From Evansella cellulosilytica DSM 2522 (GTDB lineage: Bacteria; Bacillota; Bacilli; Bacillales; Salisediminibacteriaceae), in contig NC_014829.1 in assembly GCF_000177235.2 (NCBI RefSeq), positions 3,348,001 to 3,412,000 of the forward strand: a stretch of 64,000 nt of DNA. Reading direction: 5' to 3'. The notes beneath the pieces are model-generated. The model saw only the letters and a list, made by a program, of their open reading frames with translations, did no database searches and was not told where the DNA came from. A program made the position numbers and the translations under genes. Shown here in pieces: positions 26,706-35,786 of this stretch (position 1 is its first letter; each line of letters begins with the position of its first letter).

Positions 26706-27578
26706 CTATGCATCCTTTCTACTTAAAAATTTCATATTAATAATAATGAGTATTAAGCTAAATATGAGGATGAGCACTGAAATGGCACTTCCGTAACCGT
26801 AACGAAGTCCTTGGAATGTCTCCACATACATATAGGTAGCCATTACCTCAGTTGTATGGGCCGGTCCTCCTCCTGTCATAACAAAAATCAGATCAAACGT
26901 TTTTAAACTACCACTAATACATAAGACTATAGCTACTAGTATGACATTCCAAATTGATGGCAATATGATGTGTCGTGTTTTTTGCCACTCAGATGCACCG
27001 TCTAGCTCAGCAGCTTCTATAATATCTTTTGGGACAGTTTGTAATGCAGAAAGGAAAATAATAAAGTAGAGACCAATAAACTGCCAAATAATTACGATAC
27101 AAACTGCATACATCGCTATGTCAGGGTTCCCTAACCAATTTTGTCGCAGGAAGCCTAAGCCAATAGATTCTAAAAAATTGTTTATCATACCGTACTCTGA
27201 GTTATACATCATTCTCCATGTAATAGAAATAACGACAGTTGAAATAACTACTGGTAAAAAACCAATTGTCCGAAAAAATTTAGCACCTTTAATTTTTCTA
27301 TTTAATAATAAAGCCAACCCTAGAGCAATTGGAATTTGACCAAATACGGAAGCTAATACTACTAATAGGTTATTTCTTAAAGACGCCCAGAAAATTGAGT
27401 CAGTTAGAAGATTGAGATAATTCCTTAAACCCACAAACTGCATTGGTGAGAAGCCATTCCAAGAATGAAAAGAATAATATATTGATATAAAGATTGGTAC
27501 GATACTAAAAATACTGTATATCGCTAAAGCTGGTAAAATACCTAAACCAATTTTCCAAGGTCTTTTTAGTAGATGCAT
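26706..27578 (-). CDS. ABC sugar transporter permease, MalF/LacF type
   Basis: The second CUT1 permease, 290 residues with six helices; the EAA loop reads DIIEAAELDGASEWQKTRHIILP (about 184-206). It pairs with the permease encoded 16 bases downstream and the binding protein at 30855-32183. AAAGGAGG lies 7 nt before the ATG. It has its own promoter with a cre-like site in the 100-base gap after the response regulator, so transport genes appear to answer to carbon status separately from the two-component genes. Confidence 0.92.
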   Translation of the reverse strand: MHLLKRPWKIGLGILPALAIYSIFSIVPIFISIYYSFHSWNGFSPMQFVGLRNYLNLLTDSIFWASLRNNLLVVLASVFGQIPIALGLALLLNRKIKGAKFFRTIGFLPVVISTVVISITWRMMYNSEYGMINNFLESIGLGFLRQNWLGNPDIAMYAVCIVIIWQFIGLYFIIFLSALQTVPKDIIEAAELDGASEWQKTRHIILPSIWNVILVAIVLCISGSLKTFDLIFVMTGGGPAHTTEVMATYMYVETFQGLRYGYGSAISVLILIFSLILIIINMKFLSRKDA

Positions 27579-27602
27579 GCTCTCCCCTCCTTTTCTCTCG
27601 AA

Positions 27603-27616
27603 AGAAAACGTTTACA
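27603..27616. promoter_or_regulatory. cre-like site upstream of the permease operon
   Basis: Minus strand TGTAAACGTTTTCT, one mismatch from TGWNANCGNTNWCA. It lies just downstream of the -10 box, a roadblock position. Confidence 0.6.
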
Positions 27617-27622
27617 TTAATG

Positions 27623-27649
27623 ATTATAAAGAAAAAGCGAACATGTAAA
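27623..27649 (-). promoter_or_regulatory. Promoter of the permease operon
   Basis: TTTACA and a perfect TATAAT on the minus strand, with a 15-base spacer (16 if TTTTAC is taken as -35). Confidence 0.5.
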
Positions 27650-27680
27650 AATCCTATAAAATTAAGATTATATCCTCTAT

Positions 27681-28925
27681 TTATTTTATGTTTACCTTAT
27701 TTATTTTCCGATAGTAGGTCGGGGTTACACCCGTGTGTCTTTTAAATATTTGCACAAAGTACTTATATTCTTTATATCCAACGTATTCAGCAATTTCGAA
27801 TACTTTATTTGCTGTGCTTAACAAAAGTTCACTCGCCTTTTCTATTCTGATTGAGTTTAAATATTCAGAAAAGCTTACTCCTGTTTCTTGCTTAAAAATA
27901 ACACTAAAATAATTTGGTGTAATGAAATGCTTTTCGGCCAATTCCGAGGCTTTTACATCTTTATTAAAATGTTCCTGTATATATTTTTTGGCATTCTCTA
28001 TTATCCAATGATGCTGATGAGTCACCTCATTTTCAAAATCGCTATGCTGATCTAAGAACAGCACCGTTTTACCAATTCCTCTTGATTCTGACATTAATGC
28101 GGAAGTATCTTTGTAAACAGAAGATATGTTAGATAGATTATTTTGGAGAGTTGAGATCGCAAAATGTATTGTGAATGCTAAAGTATGATGTATATTATCA
28201 CTTAACTCTTTGAATAAAATGTCATCTAATTTTTGATCATTCTTTTCGAAGCAAATAGTTATTAATTCATCATCTTGACTAAATACCGATATATTTTCTA
28301 CATCCCTTTTTAAAAGATGATGACTTATTTGTTCCTTCCATTCCTCTCGAACATGAGCAATTTCCTTCGTGGAATAGTGACGCATCTTTTGATCGTAATC
28401 TTTCATTACACTCACGACTATGCGATAATGTTGAGCGTTAGTAAGACTTTTATGTTTCATTTCCAAAGAAAGCGGTGCATTGAATAAATAATGGAGTACC
28501 CATTGAGAGGTGATCATTTTTTCTTTTTGTATTTCTTCTTTTTTATCCTCTATTATTACTTTCTTTATGTTCTTAACAAGGGTAAGTAACTCATCGATAT
28601 TTACTGGCTTTAGTAAGTAATCCTCTACCCCTAACCTTAGCGCCTGACGTGCATACTTAAACTCATCAAAACCACTAATCATAATTATCTTCGCCTTAGG
28701 ATACTCAGTAATGATGTGCTCAGAAAGTGCTAATCCGTCCATTTCAGGCATGCATACATCCGTCAAAATAATGTCTACATGTTGGTCTTTCATAAGCGTT
28801 ACCGCTTCATTCCCATCGTGGGCAGTACCCACAACTTCTATATCAATGTCTCTCCAATCAATAGTCGTATGAAGCCCTTTACATATTATAGGTTCGTCAT
28901 CTACTATTAGCATCTTTAAGATCAT
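27681..28925 (-). CDS. YesN-type response regulator (receiver + AraC DNA-binding domain)
   Basis: The receiver domain occupies residues 1-125: acidic pocket VDDEP, phospho-acceptor Asp56 in ILTDVCMPEMDG, and LKPVN lysine. A variable middle region is followed by an AraC-type double helix-turn-helix (about 310-410: VKASELAEKHFITPNYFSVIFKQETGVSFSEYLNSIRIEKASELL). The ATG overlaps the kinase stop (TAATG) with GGAGG upstream, so they are coupled. It is expected to switch on the neighbouring sugar-transport and hydrolase genes when phosphorylated. Confidence 0.92.
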   Translation of the reverse strand: MILKMLIVDDEPIICKGLHTTIDWRDIDIEVVGTAHDGNEAVTLMKDQHVDIILTDVCMPEMDGLALSEHIITEYPKAKIIMISGFDEFKYARQALRLGVEDYLLKPVNIDELLTLVKNIKKVIIEDKKEEIQKEKMITSQWVLHYLFNAPLSLEMKHKSLTNAQHYRIVVSVMKDYDQKMRHYSTKEIAHVREEWKEQISHHLLKRDVENISVFSQDDELITICFEKNDQKLDDILFKELSDNIHHTLAFTIHFAISTLQNNLSNISSVYKDTSALMSESRGIGKTVLFLDQHSDFENEVTHQHHWIIENAKKYIQEHFNKDVKASELAEKHFITPNYFSVIFKQETGVSFSEYLNSIRIEKASELLLSTANKVFEIAEYVGYKEYKYFVQIFKRHTGVTPTYYRKINKVNIK

Positions 28926-30730
28926 TACTTATCCTCCCTCTTAAGAATTTTCTTAAGATCCTCTTCACTGCAAATAAATGGGATAAATAATTGAACATGG
29001 GTGCCTTGTCTATTGGCTGGTTCAATTAACTTTAAGCCATAGTCACTTCCGAAAGCATTTACAATTCTATCATTTATGTTTTTCAATCCGAAACCACTTT
29101 CATCCTCATGCTTCCTTGAAAGCTTTTCATTTGTTTTACGTACTTCTAATCCAGTTCCATTATCAATCACATCTATATTAATCCCATCACCATTTCTATA
29201 TGCTCTTATATAAACACGCTTAGAGTTACCGTTATTTTTAAAACCATGTTTAATACTGTTCTCCGCTAACGGCTGTAAAATGATTTTCATGACTAGCGCA
29301 TTCTCTATACCTGATTCCATTACTATCAAGACATTTGTTTTTCCTGGTAATCTCTTTTTTTGCAATTCTATATAACTATGAACATATTTCATTTCATCCT
29401 TCAATTGTATCCATAGCTTTCCATTATTTAAGTTAATTCTAAAAAGTCTCGATAAATCTTCGATACTTTTACCTGTTTCTGCTGCATTCTCTAACCTCGC
29501 TGTCCAACGGATCATATCGAGTGTATTATATAGAAAATGTGGGTTAATTTGGCTTTGTAATGCTTGCAGTTCTGATTCTTTATTTTCTATTTCTAACTTA
29601 TATTTTGTTTCAATTAACCTTTGAATTTGTTTTACCATTTTATTGAATCGTATCCCTAGTTTTCCAATTTCATCGTGAGAGCGAATTTTTACATTTGCCT
29701 GAAAATCTCCGTCCTCTAGCTTTTTCGTTTCATTTGTTAGCTCTAATATTGGACGAATAATCATGAGTATTGAAATAAAAACAGCCAATACCCCAATAAA
29801 TACCCCCATCCCAATCATAATCTTCATCGTTAAGCGAATTCCTGCTAGCTCCGCTAGTATATACTCTTCTTTAACCATAGAAACTAAGAATAGTTCCCTA
29901 TCTTCTATCTTCTGTTTTACGGCATAATACACTTCTCCATCTAGTTCATATGAAAATACATCTTCATTTGAAGTAGTCAGTTGCTTTACAAAATTTTCAT
30001 CTCGATAACGTGCTCCTACATAGGATGGTTCCTCATGTAAAAGTACTTCCCCATCCTTTTTGATGACAAATGTTTCATGCGTGTTATCTGAAAAACCATT
30101 TGTCACGTAATCATACAATTCTCGTTCATCTAGGCGAATTGTAACCATGCCTACAGGTCGTTTAATATCGTATAAATGATTAATAACACGAAACAAAGAA
30201 ATGACTGAAACTTCATCATTAGACCATATTCTTCTCTCCATCGTATAAGGACTACTCCATATAAAGAGACCTTCATTTCCTACGGCTTTTTCAATCCATT
30301 CAGTTTCATCACCTTGAACTAAGTCACCAAATTCTAAGTAGTTATCATTTACTCCCTCTACTACCATCGAATGAAAGTATGGCTTATTAGTTAAATGAAA
30401 CGTAATAAATCCTTTTATTTGGTTTTGGTTTTTATAAATTTCATTATAATTGTCATCGTGTGTTGTTAACGTCATAAAATCGCGAAATTCATTACTATAA
30501 ATAACATATCCTGATATGTCCTCAATTTCCTCCTGTACATTCAAGAAATTGGATTCTACATGTATCAAATTCCTACTTGCAGTATCTATAACTTGCCTTT
30601 TTAAAATTTCATTCGTCTGGTAATATACCATTATTCCGATAGTCATTGTCGGTGTAATGACAAGTAATAGAAACATGATGACAGACTTCCATTTTAAACT
30701 CCAATTTTGTAGAGGAATCCACTTTTCCAT
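28925..30730 (-). CDS. YesM-type sensor histidine kinase
   Basis: A 601-residue membrane kinase: transmembrane helix at about 17-37, a large extracellular sensor region to about 297, second helix about 301-327, HAMP (330-383), then the His_kinase domain with His398 in SQINPHFLYNTLDMIRW and a HATPase domain (LQPLAENSIKHGF, DNGTGL, GFGLKNINDRI). This family in Firmicutes usually senses extracellular sugars, often with a binding protein. Partner of the regulator with which it overlaps by one base. The ligand is unknown. Confidence 0.92.
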   Translation of the reverse strand: MEKWIPLQNWSLKWKSVIMFLLLVITPTMTIGIMVYYQTNEILKRQVIDTASRNLIHVESNFLNVQEEIEDISGYVIYSNEFRDFMTLTTHDDNYNEIYKNQNQIKGFITFHLTNKPYFHSMVVEGVNDNYLEFGDLVQGDETEWIEKAVGNEGLFIWSSPYTMERRIWSNDEVSVISLFRVINHLYDIKRPVGMVTIRLDERELYDYVTNGFSDNTHETFVIKKDGEVLLHEEPSYVGARYRDENFVKQLTTSNEDVFSYELDGEVYYAVKQKIEDRELFLVSMVKEEYILAELAGIRLTMKIMIGMGVFIGVLAVFISILMIIRPILELTNETKKLEDGDFQANVKIRSHDEIGKLGIRFNKMVKQIQRLIETKYKLEIENKESELQALQSQINPHFLYNTLDMIRWTARLENAAETGKSIEDLSRLFRINLNNGKLWIQLKDEMKYVHSYIELQKKRLPGKTNVLIVMESGIENALVMKIILQPLAENSIKHGFKNNGNSKRVYIRAYRNGDGINIDVIDNGTGLEVRKTNEKLSRKHEDESGFGLKNINDRIVNAFGSDYGLKLIEPANRQGTHVQLFIPFICSEEDLKKILKREDK

Positions 30731-30793
30731 ACTAATAACTCCTGATATTAGTCAGACATATGAATAGGAAAGAATCACGATTTTGCCTAGAAA

Positions 30794-30840
30794 TAACGGT
30801 GTCTCAAAAAGTCGTAGACCTTTTGAGACAAGCCGTTTTT
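30794..30840 (-). terminator. Imperfect terminator between binding protein and kinase genes
   Basis: AACGGTGTCTCAAAAAGTC pairs with GACCTTTTGAGACAAGCCGTT. The tail is TATTT only, so it may be leaky and let a reduced level of kinase/regulator be made from the strong binding-protein transcript. Confidence 0.65.
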
Positions 30841-30854
30841 AATTACTAATTATA

Positions 30855-32183
30855 TCATTCATTTTCGACTGCTTGTTGAATTTTTTCTGCTGATTCCTCT
30901 GGTGTTGATCTTCCAATTGTAATTGCTTGCAGTTCATTTTGTAATACGTTATTAACCGCTTGTGGTAACGTTGCGTCATACACTGGTGCCGGTGGTGCAG
31001 AGCTTGCTAATTCAAGCATGTCAATAAACAATTGGTCATGTTCAGAGTCTTCTGGTAGATCAACATCTGCTGCTACTACTCTCCCAACATTAGCTAAACC
31101 TTGGTAAAACTCTTCACTAAACATCCACTTCATAAAAGTATGGGCAGCTTCAAGTTCTTCACCTTCTAAATCAGCATTGATAGACCAAGAGTTCCCAGCT
31201 ACGGTAGAGACACTATTTGTATCTCCTAATGGGAATATGGCAATTCCTACATTTTTGTCCTCTGGCTTATCTGTCAATATGTTGATTACTCCCCAGTTCC
31301 CATCAAGTACCATCGCTGACCTTCCTTGCAGGAAGTATTCTAGCATTTGATTATCATCCATCGTATTTAAATCTTCATTAAATGCTCCAACCTGATATAA
31401 CTCTTCTATTACTCCTAAAGCTTGAACAAAATCATCATCAGTAAACTTTCTTTCTCCAGCAAATACTTGCGATAAAAAGTCAGGACCTGTAAAACGATCA
31501 GCGATTGTCGATATATATACAGATTGTAAAGGCCATGCTGCAGAGTTTCCTAATGCTATCGGCGTTATCCCCTCATTATTTAAAGCTTCAATAAGCTCCA
31601 ACAACTCATCGTATGTGGCTGGAAATTCATCGTAGCCAACATCAGCTAACATGTCTACGTCATAAAAAACGAAGCTAGTAGGATTTTGAACGGATGGAAT
31701 CGCATACGTTTCCCCATCAAAAGTAAAATCCTGTAATACCTCTTCATCGACTAATCCGCTATCTGTCCAGTTCCCTTTAATTTCATTTAATGATTTTACT
31801 GCGTTCCCTTCCACTAATGGCTCAAGTTCGGCTCCTGGCCACACTTGAAATATATCAGGCAACTGACCACCTGCAGCTTGTGTGTTTAATCTCGTCCTAT
31901 AATCTGCATGTGCTGTCGTTTCAATGTTAATTTGAATGTCACTATGTTCATCATTAAATTGTTCTACACGCTCCATTGTATATTGAAAATCAGCCCTGTC
32001 TGGATTGGACGATGCCCAAAAAGTAAGCTCTACCACTTCTCCACTGTCTGGAGTAGCATCATCCTCACCATTTTCGTTTTCGTTACTTTCTCCACTACTC
32101 CCCTCATCCCCACATGCAACCATTAAACTTAAAAGACCAACAACGGCACCAAAAAATAGCAGCTTCTTCCATTTGTCAAACAT
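30855..32183 (-). CDS. Extracellular sugar-binding lipoprotein of an ABC importer
   Basis: A 442-residue family-1 solute-binding protein. Residues 1-24 are a lipoprotein signal (MFDKWKKLL, hydrophobic core, LMVAC lipobox), followed by an acidic Ser/Glu/Asn linker; ELTFWASSNPD begins the mature fold, and GNWGVINIL and GNSWSINADLEGEELEAAHTFMKWM are typical of carbohydrate binders. It should present a sugar to the two permeases. GGGGGAGG precedes the ATG, and a perfect cre site lies 24 bases upstream. First gene of the cluster. Confidence 0.93.
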   Translation of the reverse strand: MFDKWKKLLFFGAVVGLLSLMVACGDEGSSGESNENENGEDDATPDSGEVVELTFWASSNPDRADFQYTMERVEQFNDEHSDIQINIETTAHADYRTRLNTQAAGGQLPDIFQVWPGAELEPLVEGNAVKSLNEIKGNWTDSGLVDEEVLQDFTFDGETYAIPSVQNPTSFVFYDVDMLADVGYDEFPATYDELLELIEALNNEGITPIALGNSAAWPLQSVYISTIADRFTGPDFLSQVFAGERKFTDDDFVQALGVIEELYQVGAFNEDLNTMDDNQMLEYFLQGRSAMVLDGNWGVINILTDKPEDKNVGIAIFPLGDTNSVSTVAGNSWSINADLEGEELEAAHTFMKWMFSEEFYQGLANVGRVVAADVDLPEDSEHDQLFIDMLELASSAPPAPVYDATLPQAVNNVLQNELQAITIGRSTPEESAEKIQQAVENE

Positions 32184-32206
32184 ATCAGAACCTCCCCCTG
32201 TATATT

Positions 32207-32220
32207 TGTAATCGCTTACA
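32207..32220. promoter_or_regulatory. cre (CcpA) site upstream of the binding protein gene
   Basis: Minus strand TGTAAGCGATTACA, a full match to TGWNANCGNTNWCA. Predicts glucose repression of the whole cluster. Confidence 0.78.
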
Positions 32221-32317
32221 TTATGATTATGTCATATGATTAATTAGTTAAAAATACTAAAAATTTAAGATAATATCCTTATTTTTTGTTAACTTAAATA
32301 AGTATTAAACACAGCCG

Positions 32318-32335
32318 AATGTTCAAAACGAACAT
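32318..32335. promoter_or_regulatory. Candidate DeoR operator
   Basis: AATGTTC-AAAAC-GAACATT is a perfect 7+7 inverted repeat. Part of it, AAAACGAACA, recurs inside the promoter at 32355-32364, consistent with a repressor binding both. Confidence 0.55.
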
Positions 32336-32348
32336 TTAGGTAAATATA

Positions 32349-32377
32349 TTGACAAAAACGAACAAAATAGACATACT
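32349..32377 (+). promoter_or_regulatory. Promoter of the deoR-DUF1537-pdxA2 operon
   Basis: TTGACA, 17 bases, CATACT; the spacer contains the AAAACGAACA repeat. Confidence 0.65.
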
Positions 32378-32421
32378 GAAAAGTGATTGTTGTTCATTTT
32401 TATGTCGGAAAGGAAAAGAAA

Positions 32422-33171
32422 ATGAATAGTAAAAACCGCAGAAAAGAGATTGAAAAGTACTTATTACTTCAAGGAAAAGTCGATGTAGAAGAATTAGTAA
32501 ATAAGTTTCATGTTTCTACAATGACTATACGTCGCGACCTATTGCAGCTTGAAAGGGACAATAAAATAGTAAGGACACATGGTGGTGCCGTATCTACGTC
32601 AGGTTTAATAAATGAGACAGCTCATTCGAGTAAGGAAAATAAGTTTCTATTTGAAAAAAAAGCTATAGCAACTGAAGCAGCAAATTTCATTTCAGCTGGG
32701 TCAACTATCTTTTTAGATTCAGGTACGACGACACTAGAAGTTGCCCGTCACCTAAAAATGAAAGAAAATATTACGATTATTACAAACGATATCTTTATCG
32801 CATTAGAATTAATAAATAGCAACAATCAGCTCCTCGTTACGGGTGGCCACCTGCAAAATCATATTGGTGCAATGCTTGGGTCACATACAGAGGCTTTATT
32901 ACAACAAATTAATGTTGACATACTGTTATTAGGTGCTCACGCTGTTCATCCTACAACTGGTATTACTGCACCAACTTTAGATAAAGCAAAAGCAAAGCAA
33001 CTTATGATAAAAGCAGCAAAGGAAACTTGGCTTATTGCCGACTCTAGTAAATTTAATAAAAAAGCATTCGCTAAGGTTTGTTCACTCGATGATATTGATG
33101 GTATCGTAACTGACGTAAACAGCAAAAAAGAGAATGTAGAAAGCTATCACAACAACGTTATTTTTGCTTAG
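32422..33171 (+). CDS. DeoR-family transcriptional regulator
   Basis: A 249-residue repressor. The N-terminal helix-turn-helix (KVDVEELVNKFHVSTMTIRRDLLQLE) is followed by RTHGGAV and the C-terminal sugar-phosphate-binding domain (FLDSGTTTLEVARHL, LLGAHAVHPTTGITA, ADSSKFNKKAFAKV). The ATG at 32422 follows GAAAGGAAAAG; an upstream in-frame ATG is not in the family alignment. It probably controls the two downstream genes and senses a phosphorylated intermediate of their pathway. Reads divergently from the sugar-binding protein gene. Confidence 0.9.
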   Translation: MNSKNRRKEIEKYLLLQGKVDVEELVNKFHVSTMTIRRDLLQLERDNKIVRTHGGAVSTSGLINETAHSSKENKFLFEKKAIATEAANFISAGSTIFLDSGTTTLEVARHLKMKENITIITNDIFIALELINSNNQLLVTGGHLQNHIGAMLGSHTEALLQQINVDILLLGAHAVHPTTGITAPTLDKAKAKQLMIKAAKETWLIADSSKFNKKAFAKVCSLDDIDGIVTDVNSKKENVESYHNNVIFA

Positions 33172-33201
33172 TACCTTTTACTATTACCAAGGAGGAAAAT
33201 A

Positions 33202-34482
33202 ATGAAAATCGGAGTTATTGCTGATGACTTAACAGGAGCAAATGGAACAGGAGTCCGTCTTACTCAGTTTGGATTCTCCTCAGCAACCATTGTAAAAGAT
33301 GCCCAAATACCTACTAGAGAACATTTTGAAGCACTCATACTAGATACAGATAGTCGTTATTGTGAGCGAACTATTGCGAAACAAAGAGTAGAAGAGAAAA
33401 TGGAATTGTTAGCAAACTGGGAAGCCACCCTTTATTCAAAACGTATTGATAGTACTTTACGAGGTAATATCGGAGTAGAACTTGATACTATGCTAGATAA
33501 ACATGGTAAAGATACAGTTGCTATTGTAGTTCCGGCATTTCCAGATTCAAGGCGTATTGTAAAAGAAGATATACTTTATGTTAATAATATTCCTTTACAT
33601 AAAACTGGAGTGGCACAAGATCCACTTCATCCAATTACTCAATCACATGTTTCAACTTTACTTTCTCAGCAAACCGTTAACAGCGTTGCCTCCATACCTC
33701 TATATGACAATGTGGATCAGCTAAAGCAAGGATTAGTTCGATTATTTTATCAAGGAAAAAAAGTCATCACTTGTGATGCTGTTTCCAACAATGACATTAC
33801 TCGAATTGCAAAAGCAATGGCACTTATTCATGAATTTAACATCATTTCAGTTGATCCTGGGCCATTAACAGCACAATATGCATACGAAACAAGAAATTTA
33901 CAATCAGAAAAACATCAACTCCTCGTTACAATAGGTAGTAGTACAAAAACGTCGAGTGAGCAACTATCATATTTACTAAATAAAACGGATGCTCATCCTA
34001 TTTATGTCGACCCTAATAATTTAGTAGGGAGTAAGATTGCATGGAAGCGAGAAGTAAATACAGCAATATTACAAGCAGAAAGTTTACAAGAACATTCTCT
34101 CATTCTCGTCACGACACACGGCCAAGATCATGAGGTCCTGGATTTAGCATCCATTGCAAAAGAACAAAAAGTTTCTGTAACAACCCTTGCTAAGCAAATA
34201 ACGGATGCACTAGCCCACATTAGTTATTCTTTACTATGTAATGAGAACTTTAGTTTTAAAGGGGTATTTACTAGCGGTGGGGATGTTACAGCTTCTCTCT
34301 GTTCGATTAGTTCCGCTTCAGGGATTGAGTTAATAGATGAAGTATTGCCTTTAGCTGCATACGGCAGACTAATTGAAGGCACTTTTAATAAGATGCCTAT
34401 CGTAACTAAAGGTGGGCTTGTCGGAGACGAAACAGCACTCCTGCAATGCATCCATTTTTTAAAGAAGAAAACAATGATATGA
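33202..34482 (+). CDS. Four-carbon acid sugar kinase (DUF1537 family)
   Basis: A 426-residue kinase of the family whose characterised members phosphorylate D-threonate, D-erythronate or L-threonate at O4. The N-terminal domain opens IADDLTGANGTG with the conserved DDLTGA acid pair; VVPAFPDSRRI and SVDPGPL are typical. The C-terminal ATP-binding domain carries TIGSSTKTS and TSGGDVTASL. GGAGG precedes the ATG. The pdxA2 partner downstream points to D-threonate or D-erythronate as substrate, by analogy with characterised DUF1537-PdxA2 pairs. Confidence 0.85.
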   Translation: MKIGVIADDLTGANGTGVRLTQFGFSSATIVKDAQIPTREHFEALILDTDSRYCERTIAKQRVEEKMELLANWEATLYSKRIDSTLRGNIGVELDTMLDKHGKDTVAIVVPAFPDSRRIVKEDILYVNNIPLHKTGVAQDPLHPITQSHVSTLLSQQTVNSVASIPLYDNVDQLKQGLVRLFYQGKKVITCDAVSNNDITRIAKAMALIHEFNIISVDPGPLTAQYAYETRNLQSEKHQLLVTIGSSTKTSSEQLSYLLNKTDAHPIYVDPNNLVGSKIAWKREVNTAILQAESLQEHSLILVTTHGQDHEVLDLASIAKEQKVSVTTLAKQITDALAHISYSLLCNENFSFKGVFTSGGDVTASLCSISSASGIELIDEVLPLAAYGRLIEGTFNKMPIVTKGGLVGDETALLQCIHFLKKKTMI

Positions 34483-34576
34483 GTATGGGCTACTAGATGC
34501 TTTTCACCCTTTTATTGAAGGGCGATCATGTCTAGATTAATATATGTAGGCACTTGCCGAAAAAGGAGACGATAAT

Positions 34577-35578
34577 ATGACTAAAAAAGCAATCATTGCG
34601 ATTCCGATGGGGGATCCAGCAGGTATTGGTCCTGAAATTACTGTTAAAGCTTTAGCAAAAAAAGAAGTATTTCAAGCCGGTAAACCGTTTGTTATTGGAG
34701 ATACCGCTATATTAAACAAAGCAATTGCATTAACTGGCGTAAATTTAAAAGTGAATGAAGTCTCTTCTCTAGAAGAAGCGAAATATGAATTTGGCACAGT
34801 AGATGTCATCTCACTGAACAACGTAAATACAGATTCCTTTTCGTTTGGAGAAATACAAGCACAATGCGGTCAAGCAGCTTTTGAATACATTAAAGAGGCT
34901 GTTACTCTAGCAAATGAAGGAAAAGCAGATGTCATTGCAACAACACCTATTAATAAAGAATCGTTAAAAGCTGCAAACGTTCCTCATATTGGACACACAG
35001 AGATGCTCGCAGACATGACTAATACGCCAGATCCATTAACGATGTTTCAAGTTAGAAATATGCGAATCTTTTTCTTAACTCGCCATCTTTCATTAAAAGA
35101 TGCTATTGCTGCTATGACGAAGGAGCGTGTTCATGATTATTTAAAACGTTGTGATGAAGCACTACAACGTTTAGGCGTAACGACTAGAAAATTTGCTGTT
35201 GCAGGGTTAAACCCACATAGTGGTGAAAATGGTTTGTTTGGAAGAGAGGAAGTAGATGAAATTGCACCAGGTATAGAATTAGCTGTAAAAGATGGTATAG
35301 ATGCAGTCGGGCCTGTTCCTGCCGATTCTGTTTTCCATCAGGCATTACAAGGGAAATATGATGCAGTATTATCCCTTTACCATGACCAAGGACATATTGC
35401 AGCGAAAATGACGGACTTTGAAAAAACGGTCTCAATTACGAATGGACTACCTTTCCTCCGTACTTCCGTTGACCATGGCACTGCTTTTGATATTGCAGGA
35501 AAAGGAATTGCTAGTTCTGTTAGTATGGAAGAATGTATAAAGATGGCGGCAGAATATGCACCGCATTTTACGAAATAA
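34577..35578 (+). CDS. pdxA2: 4-phospho-D-threonate 3-dehydrogenase (PdxA2 type)
   Basis: A 333-residue NAD-dependent oxidative decarboxylase of the PdxA fold. [12 protein letters not shown] opens the protein, with metal/substrate residues in [30 protein letters not shown] and [16 protein letters not shown]. Paired with a DUF1537 kinase, PdxA2 turns the 4-phosphorylated C4 acid into dihydroxyacetone phosphate and CO2; PdxA of vitamin B6 synthesis is the alternative but would be out of context here, as most bacilli make B6 by PdxST. A 94-base gap before it holds a CCCTT/AAGGG hairpin. Confidence 0.85.
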   Translation: MTKKAIIAIPMGDPAGIGPEITVKALAKKEVFQAGKPFVIGDTAILNKAIALTGVNLKVNEVSSLEEAKYEFGTVDVISLNNVNTDSFSFGEIQAQCGQAAFEYIKEAVTLANEGKADVIATTPINKESLKAANVPHIGHTEMLADMTNTPDPLTMFQVRNMRIFFLTRHLSLKDAIAAMTKERVHDYLKRCDEALQRLGVTTRKFAVAGLNPHSGENGLFGREEVDEIAPGIELAVKDGIDAVGPVPADSVFHQALQGKYDAVLSLYHDQGHIAAKMTDFEKTVSITNGLPFLRTSVDHGTAFDIAGKGIASSVSMEECIKMAAEYAPHFTK

Positions 35579-35580
35579 GA

Positions 35581-35625
35581 AGAAGTTGACTCAATAGGTC
35601 GAATTTTACCTTTGAGTCAACTTCT
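35581..35625 (+). terminator. Hairpin after pdxA2
   Basis: AGAAGTTGACTCAATAGGT pairs with ACCTTTGAGTCAACTTCT; loop CGAATTTT. Shared palindrome family, poor T-run. Confidence 0.65.
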
Positions 35626-35711
35626 AAGCAATGTGCGTAGCGCCGCAATCCCTTAAAGCCCACTATAAGTGGTTTTTCTTATAGTGGGCGCGCGGCGAGT
35701 GGAGCCATTGC
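35626..35711. repeat. Three-tier palindromic element, variable-stem family (copy 1)
   Basis: AAGCAATGTGCGTAG then CGCCGC, a perfect 12-bp hairpin (GCCCACTATAAG/CTTATAGTGGGC, 8-base loop), GCGGCG, GAGTGGAGC, CATTGC. GCAATG pairs with CATTGC and CGCCGC with GCGGCG, making nested stems. Flanks match copies at 43066 and 58769; the central stem differs in each. Confidence 0.65.
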
Positions 35712-35725
35712 AAGAATATATAACG

Positions 35726-35757
35726 TATAACAGCTGTTATTAACGTCTTTTTTTCCT
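35726..35757 (+). terminator. Plus-strand terminator beyond pdxA2
   Basis: Palindrome ATAACAG/CTGTTAT in a longer ACGT...ACGT frame followed by CTTTTTTT on the plus strand. Confidence 0.65.
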
Positions 35758-35786
35758 TACCTTTTAAGAAGAACGTATAACATTTC

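Noticed and set aside
22442-35578. A recently acquired genomic island
   Set aside because: No integrase, attachment-site repeats or tRNA border was seen, and base composition and codon use look like the rest; the segment is accessory but its transfer cannot be shown.
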